Assembly (NCBI RefSeq): GCF_002797895.1
Contig: NZ_PGES01000001.1
Coordinates: forward strand, 5,828,001 to 5,892,000
DNA from: Janthinobacterium sp. 67
GTDB lineage: Bacteria; Pseudomonadota; Gammaproteobacteria; Burkholderiales; Burkholderiaceae_D
Length of the DNA: 64,000 bases
Direction: 5' to 3'
Part shown: positions 1 through 8,486 of the stretch, one piece after another
How positions within the stretch are numbered: the stretch's first letter is position 1
Layout: every line of letters starts with the position of its first letter
Program-made: the position numbers and the translations under genes
The notes under the pieces: generated by a model
Told to the model about the DNA's origin: nothing
What the model saw: only the letters and a program-made list of their open reading frames with translations
Database searches by the model: none

Positions 1-1652
1 AAGGCGTGCACGTGGCGGTCGAGCACTTGGAACACGGCGCTGGCGTCGAGGTGGGTGGTGATTTCCTGGCCGATGGCCGACAGCCGCTCCAGGGTGTCGC
101 TCGTTTGCTGCAGCACTTCGGCGCGTCGCGCTTCGGAGGCGGCCAGTTCGCGGTGGTGATAGCCTTCCGAGCGCGCATGTTCCGTCTGGTGGTAGACCTG
201 CATGGCGGTGGCGCGGTTGCTCGCCTGCTGGGTGTGGCTTTTTTCGCGCGCCACGCCCGCCGCGAGGGCGATATCGTAGGCGCGCGCATAGTCGCCCGCA
301 TGCGCGTATTCGCGCGCCAGCGCATCGAGCAGTTCGCCGGGCGGCACATAGCCGTCGATGGAGTCGGCCACCTGCAGCGCCTGGTGCAGGAAATGCAGGG
401 CGGGATTGCGTTCCTGCATGCCTGCGGGCGGCGGCAAGTCGTTGCGTGCGTGCAGCATGGACAGCACGCGCAGCGCCGCCACCTGGTGCATGGCGTCGCC
501 CTGCGCGGTGGCCAGCTGGCAAGCCCGTTCGGCCGCCTGCAGCGCTTCGTCCGGACGGTCCAGATAGGACAGCGCGTGGGCGCTGCCGCGCTGCGCCATG
601 CTGCGGAAATCGGCCTGGCCCAGCGCTTCGGCCCGCTGCGCCAGGCGGCTGAAGGCGTCGAGCGCCGTGTCGTAATCGCCCTTGTCCAGGCTCAGTTCAC
701 CGAGGTGGAACAGGGCGTTGGCATAGGTGCGCGCGCCCGCCACGGGGGCCAGGATGTGCAGCGCTTCGCGCAGCAAGTCTTCCGCCGTGCCCAGGCGCCC
801 CAGCTTGCGCATGGTCTCGGCCGTATGCGTCTGGCAGGCGCCGATGCTGCGCGGCCAGCCGGTGGGGCGCGCCAGGTCCAGCGCGCACTGCATCCATTCG
901 AGGGCCGATTCGTTGTCGTTGAGGCTGGAGAAGCAGTCGCCGATATTGATGGCGGCCGTGATCGCGCCGCGCAACTGGCCGCTTTCCAGCGCCGCCTCGT
1001 AGCTTTGCATGTAGTGGCCGGCGGCCGTGCCCAGGTCGCGCGACGTATGCGCCAGCAAGCCGCGGAAGTCGTGCACCCAGGCGGCCAGCGGCGCGGGCAG
1101 CTTGCCGCCGGCGCCGTCGATCTGAAAGTGGCCGCCCCAGCGGGCCTGGGCGGCCGGCGCATCGCGCAGGACGGCCCAGCGCGCCGTGGCCGCGTCGGCC
1201 AGGCTGGCGCGCATCGCATCGCCGGCGCCGCGCGCTTGCTGCGCCGCGGCCAGCAGTTCGGCATCGCAGCGGGCATGGTCGCCGCGGTCGACGGCGATCG
1301 AGGACAGCAGCCAGTGGGCATCGGCGCAGCCGGCGCCGTCGCCGTGCGCGTCGCAGGTGGCGCGCGCCGCCGTGGCCAGGCTTTCCGCGGAGTCGAGCGC
1401 GCCTTGCAGCCAGGCCACTTCCGCCTGCACCAGTTGCAGGCGCGCGCGCGCCCGTTCCTGCGCGCCCGCTTCCAGGCCGGCCAGCGGCAGCAGCAGCTGC
1501 GCTTCTTCGCTCAGTTGAATTGCTCTGGCGCAATCGCGCTGGCGCAAATGCCAGGACAGCAACAACAGCAGCGGTACGCGCCCGGCGCCGCGCAACGGCA
1601 GCAATGCGCTTTCCCACTGCGCTACGTCATGTTCGAGCGCGAACATTTCCAT
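1..1652 (-). CDS. TPR-like / GAF signalling protein, 3' end outside window
   Basis: The minus-strand frame is open from an ATG at 1652 to the window edge, so at least 550 residues are present and the C-terminus is missing. A GGGGAG ribosome site precedes the start. The first ~480 residues are Ala/Leu-rich helical repeats resembling degenerate TPRs, with blocks such as WLLSSIAVDRGD. They lead into a short helix rich in Glu/Arg and then into IGQEITTHLDASAVFQVLD, which looks like the beginning of a GAF domain. In Oxalobacteraceae this arrangement usually precedes a GGDEF (diguanylate cyclase) or histidine kinase output domain, but no output domain is visible here. Role inferred: cytoplasmic sensing coupled to signalling. 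No signal peptide or membrane segment is seen. Confidence 0.75.
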   Translation of the reverse strand, partial: MEMFALEHDVAQWESALLPLRGAGRVPLLLLLSWHLRQRDCARAIQLSEEAQLLLPLAGLEAGAQERARARLQLVQAEVAWLQGALDSAESLATAARATCDAHGDGAGCADAHWLLSSIAVDRGDHARCDAELLAAAQQARGAGDAMRASLADAATARWAVLRDAPAAQARWGGHFQIDGAGGKLPAPLAAWVHDFRGLLAHTSRDLGTAAGHYMQSYEAALESGQLRGAITAAINIGDCFSSLNDNESALEWMQCALDLARPTGWPRSIGACQTHTAETMRKLGRLGTAEDLLREALHILAPVAGARTYANALFHLGELSLDKGDYDTALDAFSRLAQRAEALGQADFRSMAQRGSAHALSYLDRPDEALQAAERACQLATAQGDAMHQVAALRVLSMLHARNDLPPPAGMQERNPALHFLHQALQVADSIDGYVPPGELLDALAREYAHAGDYARAYDIALAAGVAREKSHTQQASNRATAMQVYHQTEHARSEGYHHRELAASEARRAEVLQQTSDTLERLSAIGQEITTHLDASAVFQVLDRHVHA

Positions 1653-1826
1653 TCAAGCATTCTCCCCGCAAACAGTGGCGCCAGCCTGCGACCGCACAGG
1701 CCATGTGTCATCGCATTGTAAGCTGCATTCAGGGGAATTGTTCAGTGCGCCAGTCAGAATTCTGCGTCCGGCATGGCGCCACAGGCGAGGGCGGTTGGCC
1801 CCGTCGTTCGATGGCGGACCAGGCGC

Positions 1827-2282
1827 CTAGCGCGACACGAGGCGGATGCTGGTGCCGCCATTCGCGGTGCTGGCGCTGCGCGTGTCGGCAGGCACGTGCA
1901 AGCCGGGCAGGAACTGGGCGTCGTCGATCACCACGTGCGTGCCTTCGTTGCTGAAGACGAAGTTGGCGCCCTTTTTGCTGACGAACTGGCCGGGGCCGGT
2001 GGGGTAGATTTCCACGCTGGGTTTTTCCTGCCATTCGCGGTCATCGATCAGGCGGCCAAAAAAATGGTTGTCCTGCTGGTGGACTTCCAGGCGTTGTCCA
2101 TTCGACAGGCGGTATTGCTGTTCGATGTCGAAGGCTTCCTGGGCCGTGACGTGATAGTAGGAACCCGAGGTCACGCGCACGCTGTCCGTGGCTTGTGGTG
2201 CGGCGGCGGTTTGCGCCTGGGCGGCGGCGCCGGCAAGTGCGAAGAGGGTGGCGAGGAGGGGGAGGACGCGTTTGGTATGCAT
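1827..2282 (-). CDS. Secreted hypothetical protein
   Basis: A 151-residue protein with a clear Sec signal peptide: basic MHTKR, a Leu/Ala core, then probable cleavage after AQAQ near residue 24. The mature part is polar, with no recognised domain. The ATG at 2282 was preferred over an in-frame GTG at 2291 because the ribosome site AAGGTGA sits just ahead of the ATG and covers the GTG. I do not recognise the family. Likely periplasmic or surface-associated. It is monocistronic: the next gene upstream (rsgA) ends 266 bases away and the next downstream gene starts beyond 1652. Confidence 0.7.
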   Translation of the reverse strand: MHTKRVLPLLATLFALAGAAAQAQTAAAPQATDSVRVTSGSYYHVTAQEAFDIEQQYRLSNGQRLEVHQQDNHFFGRLIDDREWQEKPSVEIYPTGPGQFVSKKGANFVFSNEGTHVVIDDAQFLPGLHVPADTRSASTANGGTSIRLVSR

Positions 2283-2482
2283 GACATTCACCTTCGATCA
2301 GAATGGCTGGATGGATGGAAATTAGATCGTGTGGTCGCTGGCAGGTTTCCGGCAGGGACTGGTGTCAAGTTAGCAAACACGCCTGGCCATCGCCAGCGAC
2401 AGGCGATGGAAGGCAGGTTTTAGGCGATGAAGTGCGTAAAACGGCAGACGAATGGTTTTGGGATTAAAAACGGAAAGCGAAC

Positions 2483-2520
2483 TCGACGGCAAAATTAAAT
2501 TTTGCCGGCCGAGGTTTTTT
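2483..2520 (+). terminator. Strong intrinsic terminator, plus strand, with no plus-strand gene before it
   Basis: CGGCAAAATT at 2487-2496 and AATTTTGCCG at 2498-2507 form a perfect 10-bp stem around one A. It is extended by CTCG/CGAG outside it and followed by GTTTTTT. The T-run lies on the plus strand only, so this is not the obvious end of the minus-strand rsgA operon that stops at 2549. Confidence 0.6.
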
Positions 2521-2548
2521 GGCGCTATTTTTGCGTTGCGGCGGGAGC

Positions 2549-3454
2549 TTAGTACAGGGTCTGCGCCGATTCGTGCAGCAGCTGGCCGTACAGGGTGTGG
2601 CGCATCTTGGCGATCTTGCCTTCAGACACGGCTTGCAGGATGGCGCACTGCGGCTCGATCAGGTGGCGGCAGTTATAGAACTTGCAGCCGCCCAGGTAGG
2701 GCTGGAATTCGCGGAAGGCCCGCTCCAGCATGCCTTCGGACAGGTGGTACAGGCCGAATTCCTGGAAGCCGGGCGAATCGATGATGGAGCTGTTCGCGCC
2801 CAGTTCGTCGAGCTTGTACAGGCGCGTAAAGGTCGTCGTGTGCTTGCCCGTGTCGAGCGCGGCCGAGATTTCACGCACGGCGATGTCCGCGTCCGGCACC
2901 AGCAGGTTGATCAGCGACGACTTGCCCATGCCCGATTGGCCGATCAGGATCGACGACTGGCCCGCCAGCAGCGGCGCCAGCGTGGCCACGGCATGTTCCG
3001 GTTCGGCGCGCGCCGACACTTCATCGACGGGATAGCCCATCGAGGAATACGGCAGCAGGCGTTCGCGGGCGCGTTCCAGCGACGCGGTCACGTCCGTCTT
3101 GTTGAGGATGATGCGCGCCTCGATGCCGGCCGCGTCGGCCGCCACCAGCGAGCGCGAGATCAGGTCGTCGGCAAAGCCCGGTTCCGTCGCCACGACGATG
3201 AACAGCTGCGTCAGGTTGGCAGCCAGTAATTTCGATTTGTACTGGTCCGAACGGTACAGCAGGGTCTTGCGTTCCTCGATGCGGTCGATGACGGCCTGGT
3301 CGCTGGACGTGCGCGTCAGGTGCACGATGTCGCCCACGGCCACATTGGTTTTCTTGCCGCGCGTCACGCATTGCAGCTTGGCGCCGTCCACGTCGGCCAG
3401 GTAATGGCGGCCGTGGGCGGCGATGATGATGCCCGTCAACTTGCCTTCGCTCAT
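2549..3454 (-). CDS. rsgA: Ribosome small-subunit-dependent GTPase A
   Basis: A 301-residue circularly permuted GTPase that acts in late 30S ribosome maturation. It has an N-terminal OB-fold (about 1-80), then G motifs in permuted order: NKTD at 118-121, P-loop GQSGMGKSS at 172-180, DSPG at 226-229. A C-terminal zinc knuckle uses C257, C262, H264 and C270. Length and motif order are typical of RsgA/YjeQ. The frame stays open upstream, but the true start is the ATG at 3454, which overlaps the stop of the dehydratase gene as ATGA; this implies translational coupling as the last gene of a three-gene minus-strand operon. Confidence 0.96.
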   Translation of the reverse strand: MSEGKLTGIIIAAHGRHYLADVDGAKLQCVTRGKKTNVAVGDIVHLTRTSSDQAVIDRIEERKTLLYRSDQYKSKLLAANLTQLFIVVATEPGFADDLISRSLVAADAAGIEARIILNKTDVTASLERARERLLPYSSMGYPVDEVSARAEPEHAVATLAPLLAGQSSILIGQSGMGKSSLINLLVPDADIAVREISAALDTGKHTTTFTRLYKLDELGANSSIIDSPGFQEFGLYHLSEGMLERAFREFQPYLGGCKFYNCRHLIEPQCAILQAVSEGKIAKMRHTLYGQLLHESAQTLY

Positions 3455-3816
3455 GGGGCCACCTGGCTGCTCTGGTAGATGAGGTCTGCCTTGGCGGCGC
3501 AGATGAAGTCGTTTTCGGACAGGCCGCCGGCGCCCTGGTTGACCGAGTGCGTGTCGTAGCGCACGGCGCAGGTTTTGTAAGTAATGATGAGCTCCGGATG
3601 GTGGTCTTGCGTATGGATCATATAGGCCAGGGCGTTCACGAACGCCAGGGTCTGGTAGTAATTCTTGAAGCCGAAGTCGCGGCACAGCTTGCCGTTTTGC
3701 AGCGTCCACTGGGGCAGCAGGGCGTGCAGGGTGGCGATGTCCGAGTCGCCCAGCGCCTGCTGGCGCGGCGCGCAGCTCAGTTGGGCCAGGTCTTGCGAAG
3801 TCGATGGCGTATTCAT
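3451..3816 (-). CDS. phhB: Pterin-4a-carbinolamine dehydratase
   Basis: A 121-residue protein of the PCD/DCoH family, which dehydrates 4a-hydroxytetrahydrobiopterin to regenerate the cofactor used by aromatic amino-acid hydroxylases. The signature DHHPEL at 71-76 holds the catalytic His pair, and the second part of the active site, YDTHSV with H90, is present. It overlaps the upstream M48 protease gene and the downstream rsgA by four bases each, so the three are almost certainly co-translated. No phenylalanine hydroxylase gene lies nearby, so its substrate here may be another pterin. Cytoplasmic. Confidence 0.93.
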   Translation of the reverse strand: MNTPSTSQDLAQLSCAPRQQALGDSDIATLHALLPQWTLQNGKLCRDFGFKNYYQTLAFVNALAYMIHTQDHHPELIITYKTCAVRYDTHSVNQGAGGLSENDFICAAKADLIYQSSQVAP

Positions 3817-5093
3817 GCGAGAACCCCTTTCAGGTGGCGGATGCGCACGCTGGCCGGCGGGTGGCTATCGTAAAAGGCCGAGTGCAGCGGGTCGGGCGTC
3901 AGGGTCGACGCGTTGTCTTCATACATTTTGACGAGGGCCGAGACGAGATCGTCCGCTTGCGTGTGCGTGGCGGCAAAGGCGTCCGCTTCGAATTCGTGCT
4001 TGCGCGAGCTGAGCGACGTCAACGGTCCCAGCAGGAAAGTGAAGACGGGCAAGGCCAGCATGAACAGCAGCAGGGCCAGCGCGTCCGTCGGCTGGCCAGT
4101 GAGCGCCAGGGCGACCGGGTCGACACCGAGGCCCGCATAGAACCACGGCTGCGTCTTCAGGTAACCCAGCAGTGCCAGGAAGCCCAGCGAGATGACGAAC
4201 ATCATGGCGATGCGCTTGACGATGTGCTTGAGCTTGAAGTGGCCCAGTTCATGCGCCAGCACGGCCTCGATTTCCTGCGGCGCCAGGCGCGACAGCAGGG
4301 TGTCGAAGAATACGATGCGCTTGTTGGCGCCAAAACCCGAGAAATAGGCATTGCCGTGGGCGCTGCGCTTCGAGCCATCCATGACGAACAGGCCTTTCGA
4401 GGCGAAACCGACGCGCTGCATCAAGCCTTCGATGCGGCTTTTCAGGGATTCGTCGGCCAGCGGCGTAAATTTGTTGAACAGGGGAGCGATGACGGTGGGG
4501 AACAGCACCATCATCAGCAGCTGGAAGCCGCTCCAGACGAACCACGCGTACAGCCACCACAGGCCGCCCGATTTGGCCATCAGGGTCAGCACGACCCAGA
4601 TCAGCGGCAGGCCGATGGCCGCGCCCAGGCCCACGCCCTTGAGCATGTCCATGAAGAACAGCTTGCGCGCCATGGTGTTGAAGCCGAAGCGCTGCTCCAG
4701 CACGAACTGGCGGTAGTAATCGAAGGGCAGGTCGATCAGGCCGGAAATGGCGGCAAAGGCGGCGATCAGGCCGATCTGGTACAGCATGGGCGAACCCGGC
4801 CCCGTCAGTTCGTTCAGGTACAGCGCCAGCCATTGCAGGCCGCCCAGCAAGGTAAAACCGATCAGCACGGCGTAGTTGACCAGCAGGGTCAGCAGGCCGA
4901 ACTTGGTCTTGGCCACCGTGTAGTCGGCCGCCTTCTGGTGCGCGGCGAGCGGGATTTTTTCCGCGAATTCGGGCGGAACAGCCGCGCGGTGGGCCAGCAC
5001 GTGGCGAATCTGCCGTGAAGCGAGCCAGAAGCGCACGGCCAGGGTCAAAACGAGGACGGATACAAACAAAATCGAAAACGCGAGTGAATACAT
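3813..5093 (-). CDS. M48 family (Ste24-like) membrane metalloprotease
   Basis: A 426-residue multi-spanning membrane protease. Hydrophobic segments lie near 3-22, 66-95, 104-122, 155-172, 178-203, 293-312 and 333-358. The zinc motif HELGH is at 281-285 in the context [12 protein letters not shown], with the third ligand in HEFEAD near E367. The N-terminal half matches the CAAX-protease (Ste24) extension rather than the shorter HtpX. Bacterial members are thought to act in membrane protein quality control, since prenylated substrates are not expected. It is the first gene of the operon with phhB and rsgA, and is divergent from orn with only 56 bases between. Confidence 0.9.
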   Translation of the reverse strand: MYSLAFSILFVSVLVLTLAVRFWLASRQIRHVLAHRAAVPPEFAEKIPLAAHQKAADYTVAKTKFGLLTLLVNYAVLIGFTLLGGLQWLALYLNELTGPGSPMLYQIGLIAAFAAISGLIDLPFDYYRQFVLEQRFGFNTMARKLFFMDMLKGVGLGAAIGLPLIWVVLTLMAKSGGLWWLYAWFVWSGFQLLMMVLFPTVIAPLFNKFTPLADESLKSRIEGLMQRVGFASKGLFVMDGSKRSAHGNAYFSGFGANKRIVFFDTLLSRLAPQEIEAVLAHELGHFKLKHIVKRIAMMFVISLGFLALLGYLKTQPWFYAGLGVDPVALALTGQPTDALALLLFMLALPVFTFLLGPLTSLSSRKHEFEADAFAATHTQADDLVSALVKMYEDNASTLTPDPLHSAFYDSHPPASVRIRHLKGVLA

Positions 5094-5149
5094 TCTGTGC
5101 CTGTGAGAAAATGGCTGATTATTTAGTTTGATTAGGCCAAGAGAGAATT

Positions 5150-5758
5150 ATGTCACAAGCGACCGACTTAACTGCAGCCACCTCTGCATCCGCCCCCGCA
5201 CCCACCGTGCCGGCACGTCCAAACGAGATGAACCTGGTCTGGGTCGACATGGAAATGACGGGCCTGGAGCCCGATACCGACCGCATCATCGAGGTGGCGG
5301 TCGTGGTGACGGACATGCATTTGAACCTGCTGGCCGAAGGCCCCGTGTTCGTGATTCACCAGTCGGATGAAACCCTGAACAAGATGGATGCCTGGAACAA
5401 GGGTACGCACGGCCGCTCGGGCCTGATCGACAAGGTCAAGGCGTCGACCGTGACGGAAGCGCAGGCGGAAGCGGAACTGATCGCGTTCCTGAAGAAATAC
5501 GTACCGGCAGGCAAGTCGCCCATGTGCGGCAACACCATCGGCCAGGACCGCCGCTTCATGGTGCGCGGCATGCCGAAGCTGGAAGCGTTCTTCCACTATC
5601 GCAACGTTGACGTGTCAACACTGAAAGAGCTGTGCAAGCGCTGGAAACCGGAAATCGCCACCGGTTTCAAGAAACACCAGAAGCATACGGCGCTGGCCGA
5701 TATTCTTGAGTCGATCGAAGAATTGAAGTACTACCGCGAGCACTTCATCAAGTTGTAA
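5150..5758 (+). CDS. orn: Oligoribonuclease
   Basis: A 202-residue DEDDh 3'-to-5' exonuclease that degrades 2-5 nt RNAs and linear pGpG from c-di-GMP turnover. The first acidic pair is D33 and E35 in [19 protein letters not shown] carries the second Asp block, and the His-Asp block is KHTALADI. Compared with E. coli Orn, the N-terminus has an extra ~22 residues rich in Ala, Thr and Pro with no obvious function. A later start at Met27 is possible but lacks a ribosome site, while the ATG at 5150 follows GAGAGAATT. It is transcribed divergently from the M48 protease operon. Confidence 0.96.
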   Translation: MSQATDLTAATSASAPAPTVPARPNEMNLVWVDMEMTGLEPDTDRIIEVAVVVTDMHLNLLAEGPVFVIHQSDETLNKMDAWNKGTHGRSGLIDKVKASTVTEAQAEAELIAFLKKYVPAGKSPMCGNTIGQDRRFMVRGMPKLEAFFHYRNVDVSTLKELCKRWKPEIATGFKKHQKHTALADILESIEELKYYREHFIKL

Positions 5759-5765
5759 TGATGTT

Positions 5766-5875
5766 GTCGGCTTACGCGCTGCGCGCTAAGCCGACCTACG
5801 GGCCAGCCACCGCCGCTGGCGTAGGTCGGCGTAGGTCGGCGTAGGTCGGCTTAGCACCCCGGCGCGTAAGCCGAC
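5766..5875. repeat. REP-like palindromes with a 10-bp tandem repeat
   Basis: Two imperfect palindromes built from GTCGGCTTA and TAAGCCGAC (5766-5795 and 5846-5875) flank three exact tandem copies of GTAGGTCGGC at 5821-5850. The right-hand palindrome overlaps the 3' end of the minus-strand gene that stops at 5851, encoding its last residues SAYAPGC. The structure resembles REP/BIME elements mobilised by RAYT transposases. No transposase is visible in the window. Confidence 0.7.
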
Positions 5876-6216
5876 ACATCCGCCGCCTCAAAGACAAGGC
5901 TGTGCCAAGCGCCATCCTCACCCTGCCACTCCAGCGCAAACGGTCCCGTTTGCCGTAAAGCCGTGATCCAGCGCACCGCGCCTGGCTGGCGGAAATAGGC
6001 CGCGCACTGGCCGAACAGCTGGCCCAGCCGGCACAGCACCAATCCCTCGCCCGCCACGGCGCACCATTGCTCATTCGCATCGATCAAGGCCACGGCCGGG
6101 TCGCCATAGAACTCGCCCAGGCTCGCTTGCCGGCCATCGGCCGCCGTCACCGTGGCCTGTTCGTATTCGTGCTGCACGCTATATGCGGCGCTGCGCGCCA
6201 ATTCCTGCTGAGTCAT
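5851..6216 (-). CDS. Small hypothetical protein coupled to LysR regulator
   Basis: A 121-residue soluble protein without signal peptide. It contains blocks such as LGEFYGDPAVALIDANEQWCAVAGEG and a Trp-rich C-terminus (FALEWQGEDGAWHSLVF). I do not recognise the family. The start at 6216 overlaps the LysR stop as ATGA, so both come from one transcript. The C-terminal seven residues and the stop codon lie inside a REP-like palindrome, suggesting the repeat landed at the gene end and replaced the original terminus. Function unknown. Confidence 0.75.
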   Translation of the reverse strand: MTQQELARSAAYSVQHEYEQATVTAADGRQASLGEFYGDPAVALIDANEQWCAVAGEGLVLCRLGQLFGQCAAYFRQPGAVRWITALRQTGPFALEWQGEDGAWHSLVFEAADVSAYAPGC

Positions 6217-7157
6217 GCGGTCTCCACGGTGGGCCAGACGGTTTCCTGGTCGGCGCGCGCCTCGGCGATCAGCCATTCGCAGAATGCATGCACGAGGGGC
6301 CGCGTTTCCGCCTGGGGCGAGCGCAGCAGATAATAGCAGTGGGGGCCGCGCACGGCGTGTTCGAACACGCGCACCAGGCGGCCCGAGCGCAGATCGTCGC
6401 CGATCAGGGGGCTGGCGGCTATGGCCACGCCCTGGCCGCTGGCGGCCGCGTCCAGGCATAAATACGTGTGCGAAAAGCGCGCGCCGCTGTTGCCGCTATT
6501 GCCGCTGTAATGCACGCCGCAGCTGTGCAGCCAGCGCGTCCAGTCGATTTCGCCGGGCAGGTGCACCTCCGGCTCGTCGTGCAGCAGCGGATAGCGCAGC
6601 AGGTCGGCCGGCTGGCGCAGGCTGGCCGCGTTGGCGCGAAAGCCGGGGCTGCAGACGGCGGAAAACCATTCTTCCATCAGTAAATCCACTTTGAGGCCCG
6701 GATAGCGTCCCGGTCCCAGGCGGATGGCCACGTCCACGCCATCGCGCGCCAGGTCGACGGGGTGCATCGACGCCAGCACGCGCAGTTCGATCTGCGGATA
6801 GCGGTCGCGCAGCCGGCCCAGGCGCGGCATCAGCCAGCGCGAGACGAGCGAGCTGGTGGCCGTCACCGTCACCACCTTGTCATCGCCCTGGCGCCGCGCC
6901 TGCTCGGACACGTCGGCCAGCTGGTTGAGGATCGGCCCCAGCGAGGCCGCATAGCGCTGGCCGGCATTGGTCAGCACGACGCCGCGCGGCAGGCGCTGGA
7001 ACAGTACGATGCCCAGCCATGCTTCCAGCTGCTTGACGTGGTGGCCGATGGCGCCGGCCGACACGTGCAATTCTTCGCCCGCGCGCTGGAAGCCTTCATG
7101 GCGGGCGGCCGCCTCAAAGGCGTGCAGGGCGGCAAGTGGGGGCAAGGGACGTGACAT
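6213..7157 (-). CDS. LysR-family regulator, GcvA-like
   Basis: A 314-residue LysR-type transcription factor. The N-terminal winged HTH (about 1-65) includes LAALHAFEAAARHEGFQRAG and the recognition-helix region SAGAIGHHVKQLE; the C-terminal effector domain begins about residue 92. The opening LPPLAALHAFEAAARH is typical of the GcvA subgroup. A longer open frame exists upstream, but the ATG at 7157 begins the conserved domain. It overlaps the downstream small gene by ATGA. It is divergent from the EamA transporter across 237 bases, so that transporter is a plausible target (inference). The effector is unknown. The run YSGNSGNSGARF is a small internal Gly/Asn/Ser repeat in the effector domain. 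Confidence 0.9.
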   Translation of the reverse strand: MSRPLPPLAALHAFEAAARHEGFQRAGEELHVSAGAIGHHVKQLEAWLGIVLFQRLPRGVVLTNAGQRYAASLGPILNQLADVSEQARRQGDDKVVTVTATSSLVSRWLMPRLGRLRDRYPQIELRVLASMHPVDLARDGVDVAIRLGPGRYPGLKVDLLMEEWFSAVCSPGFRANAASLRQPADLLRYPLLHDEPEVHLPGEIDWTRWLHSCGVHYSGNSGNSGARFSHTYLCLDAAASGQGVAIAASPLIGDDLRSGRLVRVFEHAVRGPHCYYLLRSPQAETRPLVHAFCEWLIAEARADQETVWPTVETA

Positions 7158-7340
7158 GGCGTTCTCAGGAGAATTGAGCCTCAGTATTATTGGGCCTATC
7201 CGTGAAGAATATTGGTTTGTTTCATTTTGCGCAAGCGAATATGATGCCGTCACTGCGTGAAGCGACCCGCAATAGGATTTACGCATGCATCATCTCCCGG
7301 CCTTGCTGGGCATTTATATTTGCAACGTTACAACGCCTGG

Positions 7341-7367
7341 AAAACCGTCGCGATACGCAGCAGGTTT
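7341..7367 (+). repeat. Miniature copy of the AAAACCG...GCAGGTTT element
   Basis: The 27-bp segment AAAACCGTCGCGATACGCAG followed by CAGGTTT carries only the two ends of the longer structured element seen at 11621-11719 and 23165-23277, with the interior absent. It lies in the LysR/EamA intergenic region. Confidence 0.5.
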
Positions 7368-7394
7368 GCCCAAGTGTACTCAAAGAGGTTAGTC

Positions 7395-8294
7395 ATGTCT
7401 GATCGCCGCGCCGTTGCGCTGGTGTTGCTGTCGGCCGCCGGTTTCGGCAGTTCCGCAGTGTTTGCCAAGGCGGCCTATGCGTCCGGGGTCAACCCGTCGA
7501 CCATGCTGGCCTTGCGTTTCGTCATCGCCGCCATGCTGTTGCTGCCGCTCGTGTGGCTCGGTGGCTGGCGCTTGCCGCGCGGCCGCCTGCTGGCCGGCTA
7601 CATGCTGATGGGCCTGATGTACACGGCCCAGTCGCAAGGCTATTTCAATGCCCTCATGTATGCCAGCAGCGGCCTGTGCGGCATGCTGCTGTACGTGTAT
7701 CCCGTGCTGGTCACCATCCTCGCGCTGGCGCTGGGCTGGGAAAAGCTGGACCGGCGCATGCTGGTGCTGATGGCGCTGGCCATTGCCGGCATGGCCATCA
7801 CCCTGGGCGGCAAGCTGCAGGGTCAGCCCATCGGCATCGCCCTCGCATTGATGGCGGCCGGCGTGTACGCCGTGTACATCCTGTTTGGCAACAGCCTGGC
7901 CAAAAGCCGCGAGAATATTCACCCATTGGCGGCCTGCGTCGTGATTTTGGGGACGGCAGGCCTGTCGAACAGCGCGATCGCCCTGTGGCAGGGCGTGTCC
8001 TTGCCGGGCACGGCGACGGGCTGGCTGGCCGTCAGCGCCATCGCCCTGTTCTCGACGGCCATCGCCATTGCCGCCTTCTTTGCCGGCGTGGCGCAGATCG
8101 GCGCGGCCAAGGCCTCGATTATTTCCACGTTCGAGCCCGTGATCACGATGGCCTTCGGCGTGACCTTGCTGAAGGAGTCCGTCAGCGGCACGCAATTGCT
8201 GGGCGGCGCCATGGTGCTGGCCGCCGTCGTCCTGCTGGCGCAGCGGCCCACTGCCAAGCCGGTATCCATGCCGGCCGTGCAGGCCAGCGCCTGA
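7395..8294 (+). CDS. EamA/DMT-family inner-membrane exporter
   Basis: A 299-residue membrane protein with about ten hydrophobic segments arranged as two EamA repeats (roughly 5-135 and 150-285). N-terminal AGFGSSAVFAKAAY and the end of the second repeat, FEPVITMAFGVTLLKESVSGTQLLGG, are typical of the family. The ATG at 7395 is preceded by AAAGAGG; the frame is open further upstream but without a ribosome site. Family members export amino acids, purines or other small metabolites; the substrate cannot be told. It is divergent from a LysR gene that may control it. A strong terminator follows at 8338. Confidence 0.92.
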   Translation: MSDRRAVALVLLSAAGFGSSAVFAKAAYASGVNPSTMLALRFVIAAMLLLPLVWLGGWRLPRGRLLAGYMLMGLMYTAQSQGYFNALMYASSGLCGMLLYVYPVLVTILALALGWEKLDRRMLVLMALAIAGMAITLGGKLQGQPIGIALALMAAGVYAVYILFGNSLAKSRENIHPLAACVVILGTAGLSNSAIALWQGVSLPGTATGWLAVSAIALFSTAIAIAAFFAGVAQIGAAKASIISTFEPVITMAFGVTLLKESVSGTQLLGGAMVLAAVVLLAQRPTAKPVSMPAVQASA

Positions 8295-8337
8295 CTTTTT
8301 TTCCGAACTGATCGGTTGTATCGATCGGTCTCCTTTG

Positions 8338-8374
8338 GCGCCGCGACGGGTTTCCTGTCGCGGCGCTTTTTTTT
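8338..8374 (+). terminator. Intrinsic terminator after EamA gene
   Basis: GCGCCGCGAC (8338-8347) pairs perfectly with GTCGCGGCGC (8357-8366), followed by eight T residues. Confidence 0.9.
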
Positions 8375-8395
8375 GCCGGACACAAATATCTCTTG

Positions 8396-8418
8396 ATTGC
8401 GAATGATTCTCATTTATA
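8396..8418 (+). promoter_or_regulatory. Fur box upstream of hmuS
   Basis: The complementary strand reads AAATGAGAATCATTCGCAA, close to the Fur consensus GATAATGATAATCATTATC and to boxes common in betaproteobacterial iron genes. It lies about 70 bases ahead of the hmuS start, so iron (Fur) repression is expected. Confidence 0.8.
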
Positions 8419-8486
8419 ATTGATTTCAAGATTCCCCACCACCAGCCAGCCCATGCCAGCCAGTGTTCGCCTTGAAAGGAGACACC

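Noticed and set aside
6..1721. Long plus-strand open frame of 571 codons
   Set aside because: It is antisense to the TPR/GAF gene, rich in Arg, Gly, Gln and His as expected for a GC-rich shadow, and has no domain.
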